DNA of 64,000 nucleotides from Oscillospiraceae bacterium. GTDB lineage: Bacteria > Bacillota > Clostridia > Oscillospirales > Ruminococcaceae. A program made the translations under genes and the position numbers. Positions 58,434 to 64,000 of the stretch are shown here, piece after piece (the first letter of the stretch is position 1; each line of letters starts with the position of its first letter). The notes beneath the pieces are model-generated. The model was not told the DNA's origin. It did not search any database and saw only the letters and a program-made list of their open reading frames with translations. The DNA lies in contig JAHHTZ010000003.1 in NCBI GenBank assembly GCA_020024285.1, forward strand, positions 211,017-275,016, read 5' to 3'.

Positions 58434-59033
58434 TTAAGAACAAACTGAATTAACGTTCAAAGCGTGGTATTCCGATCTTCTTTGCATGATCCAATCGATA
58501 TTTTCAGGATAATCCCGCGCTAATTGAATATCAGCATTGATTCGTTGTATTTCCGCATTGGCCGCTTGATCTTCTTCCGTTGCTTTCTCTGGTTCTGCCA
58601 TCAATTCAACAAACAATTCAAGGGCACAAACTGCAATACCTGCTACTTTTACCTCTTCACATGGTCTAAGACACCAATAAGCAAAATCCCCAACTGCACA
58701 GTAAAAGCTTTTTGCCTCATAGTTAAGATCAACTTCAGCAGACAGCTCTTCGATTTGATCAAATAGTTCGCAGTATTCTCCCCAGTCGCTTTCCTGCACA
58801 AAGCCACGCTGCATCCTTGTCCAAATTATATCCAGGCATTTTTCCTCAAGCTGTACCACACTTTCTCGTTCCTGCTCAAAATATGGGCACTTTGAGATGC
58901 CAATCAGGAATGGCTGCCACAGCCTCTCTACAGCGAACGCCCCAACCACTAACGCCGGATCGTTGGGTATTTGGGCTAACGTCTTTTTCATTTCTTTATA
59001 TTTCACATCAACAATCGTCCTATCCACAATCAT
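58434..59033 (-). CDS. Hypothetical helical protein
   Basis: A 199-residue, mostly alpha-helical acidic protein: 'MKKTLAQIPNDPALVVGAFAVERLWQPFLIGI', 'EEKCLDIIWTRMQRGF', 'AVGDFAYWCLRPCEEVKVAGIAVCALELFVELM'. The general shape (paired helices with a conserved W and a helix near 'A..CA...F') recalls all-alpha immunity families such as Imm5, but the match is weak. GGAG lies too close to the ATG; a GTG two codons later is better spaced and may be the true start. Confidence 0.5.
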   Translation of the reverse strand: MIVDRTIVDVKYKEMKKTLAQIPNDPALVVGAFAVERLWQPFLIGISKCPYFEQERESVVQLEEKCLDIIWTRMQRGFVQESDWGEYCELFDQIEELSAEVDLNYEAKSFYCAVGDFAYWCLRPCEEVKVAGIAVCALELFVELMAEPEKATEEDQAANAEIQRINADIQLARDYPENIDWIMQRRSEYHALNVNSVCS

Positions 59034-59153
59034 ACTCCTATCTGTTTTTGGACTTGTCCCTCATCATCAACGCTATGGGTGGTCGACCTTAGCTCATTGA
59101 CGGTAATGCGCACCAAACAAATGACAGGGGGCTATCGCTCATCTTCAGAATCA

Positions 59154-60251
59154 TCAATTTTGAATTTGCTCCCATTCCTTTCTCCAAACAGGAACAATTT
59201 TGTCATCATCGATAATGCGAAATCGAGGATCATTTAAATTAAGAACCATATTCTGTCGGTTGCTGTATATGGATGGACTTAAATAAAACGGACCATAGTG
59301 TTTTTCATCCAATGTGTAAAAATTTTGTTTTATTGCTGATTCAAAGTCAAAGTAAAGTTCATCCCCAAAAGGATTACCTGCTCCAATCGCACTGCTTATA
59401 TTGATTATTTTTTTCTCGCTGTTGTAGAAGTCATCTATGGACAGGCAGACAAACATACGGCTGACTTCATCATATACCCAAATTTGACGGACACCCACAG
59501 ACCTCCCATCCGTATTTTCAAGTTCTTTTGCCGAATAAAATACATTTAGAGTATGAGTCGTTCTTCCTTGATGAACGGTTTCCAGATACTTGATTTTATA
59601 CTTTAGTTCTAATTCGGAGAGGATTCGTACTAAATCGGATACAGAGGTGAAAAATTCAATTTTCGGCTTTGGGGATCGGTAAGATTCCTGATTCTTCCCT
59701 TGCTGTAAATACCAGGTGTCAATGTCTATAGGAATGTGCTTATTCGAGTCATCAAAGAACCATGCAGGAGCCAGAAAGCCATGATCGCGCTGAATGAAAA
59801 GGTATTCATGCCGATTCGAATATACATCCGGATCAATATAGCAATAACCGGATTTCACAAAGTGCTTCACAAAGAAACGCTTTATATTTTTGTAAAGTGT
59901 TCGTGATAAAACAGTCTTATTTTCTGTCGATAAAAATAATGTTCCTTCACAAAGGACATGGTCATCTTTTAAATCTACGGGAGGACCGCTGAACCTCAGA
60001 GATATCGGAGGATCGGTTTCAATCGAAGTGTCATCCGGTGTATAGATCCAGAAACATTGCGTCCCGGAATATGCTTTCCCAAAATCGTGAAACTCTCGAC
60101 AAGAATTGAATGGTTTTTGAAGCGGAATATCAATTTCCGCTATTCCTGGAACCCTTCCAAAGAATGGCTCATAGATAAGAGAATATCTTTGTTCTATTTC
60201 AGAAAACAATTCTTTCAGCTTTTGCGGTGTACAGTAAAAGAAAATCTCCAT
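59154..60251 (-). CDS. Hypothetical protein with internal duplication, probable immunity protein
   Basis: A 365-residue soluble protein composed of two related halves. 'MEIFFYCTPQKLKELFSEIEQRYSLIYEPF' at the start is matched by 'KIEFFTSVSDLVRILSELELKYKIKYLETV' at about 198, and 'YIDPDVYSNRHEYLF' (~140) by 'YLSPSIYSNRQNMVL' (~325). The repeat unit is therefore about 180 residues and not recognised as a named family. AGAGGTG precedes the ATG. It lies directly behind a decayed gene end, in the run of probable immunity genes. Confidence 0.6.
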   Translation of the reverse strand: MEIFFYCTPQKLKELFSEIEQRYSLIYEPFFGRVPGIAEIDIPLQKPFNSCREFHDFGKAYSGTQCFWIYTPDDTSIETDPPISLRFSGPPVDLKDDHVLCEGTLFLSTENKTVLSRTLYKNIKRFFVKHFVKSGYCYIDPDVYSNRHEYLFIQRDHGFLAPAWFFDDSNKHIPIDIDTWYLQQGKNQESYRSPKPKIEFFTSVSDLVRILSELELKYKIKYLETVHQGRTTHTLNVFYSAKELENTDGRSVGVRQIWVYDEVSRMFVCLSIDDFYNSEKKIINISSAIGAGNPFGDELYFDFESAIKQNFYTLDEKHYGPFYLSPSIYSNRQNMVLNLNDPRFRIIDDDKIVPVWRKEWEQIQN

Positions 60252-60257
60252 GTAATA

Positions 60258-60560
60258 TCACCTCTGTTCATCCTGGGCAGCTATCCCGGAACGTTGCTCA
60301 GCTGCAGCATAATCGAAGATTTGCTGCATAGCGTCTTTCCCCGCCTTTTTCTTTGCTGCCATTTTTTCAATCCGTTTAAAATATTCATTTTGCGCTCATC
60401 AATTTTATCGCTTCCCCACAAAACGGAAAACGTGGCTGGAATATACACAGTCACAGGCTGTTTTGTTGTAGGATCAGCATATTTTTCCACTCATTGGATT
60501 TGCACCGGTGACTGCATTCGCTTGGTTTTTTGCCATCTGTGCTTTACTTAGGTATGCAGA
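60258..60560 (-). pseudogene. Decayed gene end upstream of the duplicated immunity-type gene
   Basis: Three frames joined at homopolymer runs give a continuous C-terminus: 'LSKAQMAKNQANAVTGANPMSG', 'KYADPTTKQPVTVYIPATF...', then 'AAKKKAGKDAMQQIFDYAA' and 'AEQRSGIAAQDEQR' stop at 60258. The joins are at T-runs on the plus strand, 60482-60486 (one base too many) and 60362-60367 (one too few). It is the remains of a larger protein, possibly the carrier of a toxin. Confidence 0.55.
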
Positions 60561-60606
60561 TATCTTTAGTTGGAATAGCAAAATTATATCATAAATCGGC
60601 ATTTTT

Positions 60607-60762
60607 TTATATTGTTTTGTGAAAAGTAATGCTTGCATTTTTATCGCCAGCAGAAAACGCGAGTCTTGTAGACAATGAAAACACAGATATCATGCTTGTC
60701 TGCAAATGCCTTCTGTTTGTTCTCAAAATAGGATTTTGTGTTTCAATCATCAGTTTATCCAT
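60607..60762 (-). CDS. Small gene or frameshifted gene start
   Basis: A 51-codon frame starting MDKLMIETQN with an ideal AAAGGAGG binding site 6 nt upstream. After about 12 codons a different frame looks more protein-like ('ENKQKAFADKHDICVFIVYK'), so a single-base change near 60725-60728 may have broken a longer gene. The start sits in the inverted repeat ATGGTGTAC-N7-GTACACCAT (60761-60785). Confidence 0.4.
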   Translation of the reverse strand: MDKLMIETQNPILRTNRRHLQTSMISVFSLSTRLAFSAGDKNASITFHKTI

Positions 60763-60785
60763 GGTGTACCTCCTTTGTACACCAT
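60761..60785. repeat. 9-bp perfect inverted repeat around a ribosome binding site
   Basis: ATGGTGTAC and GTACACCAT flank CTCCTTT, the complement of the AAAGGAG site of the small minus-strand gene. If transcribed from upstream it would fold with the binding site in the loop and the start codon in the stem, a possible translational switch. Confidence 0.5.
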
Positions 60786-60820
60786 TATTTTAGTTCGCCA
60801 TCCTTCATGTGTCTTTGCGC

Positions 60821-60884
60821 TAACCTTCAGATAACCTTAATTTTATTCTGCATCCTATACAGCACTTATTTTGCAAGCTATAAT
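60821..60884 (+). promoter_or_regulatory. Response-regulator type promoter with 11-bp direct repeats
   Basis: TAACCTT occurs at 60821-60827 and 60832-60838, an 11-nt period typical of OmpR/PhoB-family dimer sites. A -10 TATAAT (60879-60884) has a poor -35 (TATACA), as expected of an activated promoter. The downstream response regulator probably autoactivates here. Confidence 0.7.
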
Positions 60885-60916
60885 GAAAGCATCTCAATCA
60901 GGAAGGAGGTATCACG

Positions 60917-61609
60917 ATGTACGAAAAATCAATTCTGATTGTAGATGATGAAATCGGTCTTCTGAAAATGACTCGTTCCATTTTTGAAGAAGCAGGATTC
61001 ACGCAAATCACAACAGCCTCTTCTGCAAAAGAAGCATTCCAGCTGATTGCTCAGAAGATGCCGGATATGCTGATTTTAGATATTATGATGCCTGAAATGG
61101 ATGGGCTGGAACTGTTGCAAGAGGTGCGTGCGGTCAGTAAAGTCCCCGTCCTGCTGCTCACTGCAAAGGGAGAAGCCGAGGACCGATATGCCGGGTTTGA
61201 GCTGGGCGCAGATGATTACCTTGTAAAACCTTTTCTGCCGAAAGAACTGCTCCTGCGGGTACAGGCGATCTTGAAGCGAGTCTACCCAAAGGGAAGTCGT
61301 ATGGTATATCTGGCATCCTCATCCGTTGATCTGGACACCGCTGAAGTTCACCGGGGAGATCAAGTCATCCCACTGACCGCAAAAGAATTTGAGCTTTTTG
61401 AAAAGCTGGCAGCCAATGCCGGACATATCGTAACCATTGGGACTCTCTGCCAGACAGCTTGCGGAGAAATCTGGCAGGGATATGAAACCACACTTATGGT
61501 GCATATCCGCCATCTGCGAGAGAAACTGGAAGCAAATCCATCTGCGCCCGTATCCCTTCTCACCGTAAAAGGTCTGGGATACAAGTTGATCGTAAAGGGG
61601 ATGAAGTGA
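60917..61609 (+). CDS. OmpR/PhoB-family response regulator
   Basis: A 230-residue regulator. The receiver domain has the acidic pair Asp10-Asp11, phospho-acceptor Asp55 in 'LILDIMMPEMDG' and Lys in 'YLVKPFLPKELL'; the C-terminal winged helix has 'IPLTAKEFELFEKLAANAGHIVT' and 'TLMVHIRHLREKLEANP'. GGAAGGAGG precedes the start. It overlaps the kinase gene (TGATG) and is preceded by a direct-repeat operator. It resembles the VanR-like branch common in Clostridia. Confidence 0.95.
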   Translation: MYEKSILIVDDEIGLLKMTRSIFEEAGFTQITTASSAKEAFQLIAQKMPDMLILDIMMPEMDGLELLQEVRAVSKVPVLLLTAKGEAEDRYAGFELGADDYLVKPFLPKELLLRVQAILKRVYPKGSRMVYLASSSVDLDTAEVHRGDQVIPLTAKEFELFEKLAANAGHIVTIGTLCQTACGEIWQGYETTLMVHIRHLREKLEANPSAPVSLLTVKGLGYKLIVKGMK

Positions 61610-62976
61610 TGGAAAGCGCTTATCGTTTCTTTCGAAAATACTTTTTGTCCACGGCATTGATCCTGCTGCTTTTTTTCATCACAAATGTGGGATTGATTTT
61701 GGGTGTTCTCACTTTTGCAAACAGCAATTCCTCCGACCCGGACATTCCGATTGTTTCGATCTGTGACGGAATCCAGCTGCAGGATAATGGGACAATCATT
61801 GCAGACGAGTTCACTTGTGATGCCCTGCGGCAAAAGCAGGCATGGGCCATGATACTCGACCAGGACGGAAGCGTATGCTGGCAGCTGGATATGCCGGCAG
61901 ATCTGCCAACAAAATACACCCTCACGGATGTGGCAAAATTCAGCCGATGGTATATCGAAGATTACCCGACCTATGTTTATGAGCATCCTGCAGGACTTTT
62001 GGTGATCGGATGTACACCGGGCAGTTTGGTCAAATGGAATTATTCTGTGGATTCCAATTATGTATCTTCTTTATTATTTGGTTCTATGGTTGTTATCGCA
62101 GCAAACCTTCTTCTGTTTTTGGCTCTGCTTTGGAGAAATACCCGAAAAGTAGAGCGAGCCATTTCACCGATCCTTCACGGTATTGAGCAAATCTCTGAGG
62201 GCAAGAAAGTGTCGCTTCCAAAGCGAGGGGAGCTTGCCCCCATCAATGAGAAATTGAACCGTGCCGGCGAGCATCTGCTGAAAAAGGAACAGGCTCGTGC
62301 AGAGTGGATCAATGGTATTTCCCATGATGTTCGGACACCGCTATCTTACATTCTGGGCTATGCCGGTAAATTAGAGGATGATCCTTCTCTTCCGTCCGAA
62401 GTGAGAGAGCAAGCGAGCACCATTCGGGTTCAAAGCGAAAAGCTGCGCAGATTGATTGCAGATCTCAATCTTTGCTCAAAGCTGGAATATTCCATGCAGC
62501 CGCTTGCGATGCAATCCGTCAATCTGTTGGAGATGGTTCGGCAAGTCATCGTGCAAACATTGGAAAGCGGCTTGGATGAGAAATACTCCATTGATTTACA
62601 AACGGATACCAACGGGCCTCATCTTGTTCAGGGAGATGCTTCTCTTCTGATACGGATGCTTGAGAATTTGATTGGCAACAGTATCGTTCATAATCCAAGC
62701 GGCTGCAGCATCAATATCTGTGTTTCACAAGAAAATGGAATGGTTCTCCTGTCCGTAAAGGATGACGGAAAGGGAACTTCTGCTGAAACATTGGAGCGGC
62801 TGAATGGTGCCAGTTTCACGGCAGAGCCGTATCAGGCCAGCGGCGAAGCCGCACATGGCATAGGACTTCGGTTGGTATGCCAAATTGTAAAAGCACATCA
62901 GGGAACCGTACAGTTTGAAAATCTCAGTCCGCACGGCTTTCTGGTCAAGATAGAATTGCCGATTTGCTTGGAATGA
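61609..62976 (+). CDS. Sensor histidine kinase
   Basis: A 455-residue membrane kinase. Helices at about 12-36 and 152-175 enclose an extracellular sensor loop of ~115 residues. A HAMP-like linker follows, then His239 in 'NGISHDVRTPLSYILGYAGKL'. The ATPase part has 'MLENLIGNSIVHNP' (N box), 'VKDDGKGTSAETL' (G1) and 'HGIGLRLVCQIV' (G2). It starts at the ATG that overlaps the regulator's stop codon. The signal is unknown; kinases of this form often respond to cell-wall antibiotics. Confidence 0.93.
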   Translation: MESAYRFFRKYFLSTALILLLFFITNVGLILGVLTFANSNSSDPDIPIVSICDGIQLQDNGTIIADEFTCDALRQKQAWAMILDQDGSVCWQLDMPADLPTKYTLTDVAKFSRWYIEDYPTYVYEHPAGLLVIGCTPGSLVKWNYSVDSNYVSSLLFGSMVVIAANLLLFLALLWRNTRKVERAISPILHGIEQISEGKKVSLPKRGELAPINEKLNRAGEHLLKKEQARAEWINGISHDVRTPLSYILGYAGKLEDDPSLPSEVREQASTIRVQSEKLRRLIADLNLCSKLEYSMQPLAMQSVNLLEMVRQVIVQTLESGLDEKYSIDLQTDTNGPHLVQGDASLLIRMLENLIGNSIVHNPSGCSINICVSQENGMVLLSVKDDGKGTSAETLERLNGASFTAEPYQASGEAAHGIGLRLVCQIVKAHQGTVQFENLSPHGFLVKIELPICLE

Positions 62977-62989
62977 GCTGATTGATTAA

Positions 62990-63028
62990 AGCACAAGGGC
63001 TGGCGCGTTTCACGGCAGCCCTTGTGCT
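62990..63028. terminator. Hairpin after the histidine kinase gene
   Basis: AGCACAAGGGCTG pairs with CAGCCCTTGTGCT around 13 nt. There is no T-run on the plus strand, so it may be a weak terminator or RNA-end hairpin. Confidence 0.6.
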
Positions 63029-63061
63029 ACGCTCAACAGTGTTTGCGCTTGTGAAATTTTC

Positions 63062-63114
63062 TTGACAAAATTTAGATTCAGCAGTATAATAACGGCGTTA
63101 TATAACGATGTTAT
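63062..63114 (+). promoter_or_regulatory. TetR gene promoter with tandem ATAAC-N3-GTTAT operators
   Basis: Consensus promoter TTGACA (63062-63067), 17 nt, TATAAT (63085-63090). Two contiguous 13-bp palindromes, ATAACGGCGTTAT (63089-63101) and ATAACGATGTTAT (63102-63114), start at the -10 and cover the transcription start. This is a textbook autorepression layout for the TetR protein encoded next. Confidence 0.92.
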
Positions 63115-63132
63115 ATCAAGGGAGGGACAGCT

Positions 63133-63750
63133 TTGAGTGAAAGTGAGCGCACGACATTGGAAAATATTATGGCGGTTGCGTGTGAGGAATTTCTGCAAAA
63201 GGGATTTCAGGGAGCCTCTCTGCGGAATATCGTTCGAAAAGCTGGGGTCACAACTGGTGCCTTTTACGGATATTTCAAGAGCAAGGAAGATTTATTTGAC
63301 TCTCTTGTGAAGGGAGAGTATTTGCATATATTGGAGATGTACCAGACAACTTTGGAAAATTTCCAAGAGATGACACCCGATGAACAGCGGTCCTGTATGG
63401 CAGAGTATACCGTTTCCAAGTTGCTTGACATGACCGAATATATCTACGATAATTTCAGTGCGTTTCAATTGATATTGTGCTGCTCAGAGGGAACGCCTTA
63501 TGAAAATTTGATTCACGAGATGGCGCAGATGGACTGTGATGCGACCCATGATTTTTCTAATGCAATGAACCAGAACGGCACTCCGATGAATGCAGTTCAT
63601 CCACAGCTTGAGCATATGCTGACCAGTGGTATGTTTTGTGCATTTTTTGAAATCGTAGTACATGAGATTCCAAGGGAAAACGCAGAAGCATACATCAGAC
63701 AGCTCGTCGATTTTTACGAAGCGGGCTGGAGGAAAATTATGGGGTACTGA
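63133..63750 (+). CDS. TetR family transcriptional regulator
   Basis: A 205-residue repressor. The helix-turn-helix reads 'IMAVACEEFLQKGFQGASLRNIVRKAGVTTGAFYGYFKSKEDLFDSLV', the canonical TetR N-terminus, and the rest is an all-helical ligand-binding domain. The start codon is TTG at 63133, 6 nt after AGGGAGGGA; there is no nearby ATG before the conserved region. It probably controls itself and the ECF-type transporter that begins downstream. Confidence 0.92.
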   Translation: MSESERTTLENIMAVACEEFLQKGFQGASLRNIVRKAGVTTGAFYGYFKSKEDLFDSLVKGEYLHILEMYQTTLENFQEMTPDEQRSCMAEYTVSKLLDMTEYIYDNFSAFQLILCCSEGTPYENLIHEMAQMDCDATHDFSNAMNQNGTPMNAVHPQLEHMLTSGMFCAFFEIVVHEIPRENAEAYIRQLVDFYEAGWRKIMGY

Positions 63751-63861
63751 TGCCCTATAATTTTTTGAAATGCGGTTAGCTTTCGCTAACTTCTGCCGAA
63801 TAGATTAAGCAGTCTGCTTGTTTATCCAAGCATTAAAAATAAAGGAAAGAGGTATTTCATT

Positions 63862-64000
63862 ATGAAACAAGAGACAAAGCTCAAAGGAAAAGACTTAATC
63901 AACGTGGGGATCTATGCCGCCATTTACTGCGTGGTAACTACGGCGATCGCAATGCTCGGATACATTCCCATTATGATACCCTTATTGGTTGTGTTCTGTC
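63862..64000 (+). CDS. MptD-family ECF transporter S component (3' end outside window)
   Basis: The first 46 codons of a membrane protein: 'LKGKDLINVGIYAAIYCVVTTAIAMLGYIPIMIPLL'. The 'xLKxKDLINxGIFTALYxV..MLGYIP' opening is characteristic of the MptD/TIGR02185 putative substrate-binding (S) component of energy-coupling-factor transporters. AAAGAGGT precedes the ATG. Such genes are typically followed by EcfT and EcfA genes, which would lie beyond the window. The substrate is unknown. Confidence 0.8.
   Translation, partial: MKQETKLKGKDLINVGIYAAIYCVVTTAIAMLGYIPIMIPLLVVFC

Noticed and set aside
59034..59153. A short open stretch ('ITVNELRSTTHSVDDEGQVQ') before the 58434-59033 gene
   Set aside because: It may be another gene remnant, but there is no start codon with a binding site and no family match.
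1..64000. CRISPR arrays, rRNA, tRNA genes, prophage or replication origin
   Set aside because: No regularly spaced repeats, no tRNA-like cloverleaf or rRNA sequence, and no phage structural or replication genes were recognised by eye.

Overview
The window looks like chromosome from a low-to-mid G+C, endospore-forming anaerobic Firmicute, most like the Ruminococcaceae/Oscillospiraceae side of the Clostridia. Supporting signs are a GerW/YtfJ sporulation protein joined to a DUF2953 protein, two DacF/DacA-type D-Ala-D-Ala carboxypeptidases, ScpA/ScpB with a site-2 protease, a NiaR-controlled nadABC operon, strong AGGAGG ribosome binding sites and compact U-tailed terminators. The genus assignment is inference; no rRNA or tRNA gene is present to fix it.

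Layout. 1-7.6 kb is housekeeping: the end of a carboxypeptidase gene, an aspartate/glutamate racemase, an RluB-type pseudouridine synthase, a DacF-like carboxypeptidase, a leftward operon (site-2 protease, scpA, scpB, DUF2953-GerW fusion) and rpmB. 7.7-18.5 kb holds a large GLUG-repeat surface protein translationally coupled to an MMPL transporter, a DegV protein, a two-component system and a pair of radical SAM proteins. 18.5-30.7 kb holds a self-regulated PadR/DUF2812 pair, the niaR-nadC-nadB-nadA operon, a frameshifted propeller-like lipoprotein, a BlaI/BlaR1-type pair with a very large extracellular sensor, and an MBL hydrolase. 31-33.5 kb is a divergent MATE exporter/LysR pair.

33.6-36.3 kb is the most interesting segment. 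A 49-codon exported peptide gene lies tail-to-tail (4-nt overlap) with an XRE-TPR regulator of RRNPP type. Divergent from that regulator are an unlisted 21-codon gene with a Cys near its C-terminus and a radical SAM/SPASM maturase. Together they look like a small quorum-sensing-controlled radical-SAM RiPP locus. An IS200 transposase remnant lies just downstream.

37-49.3 kb is a visibly more A+T-rich peptide-scavenging island: an Opp-type ABC importer (oppB, C, D, F and binding protein) followed on the same strand by an M14 carboxypeptidase, an S9 peptidase and a class-C beta-lactamase-like hydrolase, with a divergent XRE regulator. 49.6-54.5 kb is a sugar catabolic operon (xylulokinase, DUF4867, fucose/arabinose-type isomerase) with an AraC regulator. 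54.6-60.8 kb looks like a decayed polymorphic-toxin/immunity island: an Rhs YD-repeat remnant, SUKH and other probable immunity genes, and frameshifted gene ends. 60.8-64 kb has a second two-component system, a TetR regulator with tandem operators, and the start of an MptD-type ECF transporter S component.

Starts were moved from the longest reading frame to the best ribosome binding site where the sequence supported it. All functions are from motif recognition by eye; no database search was run.
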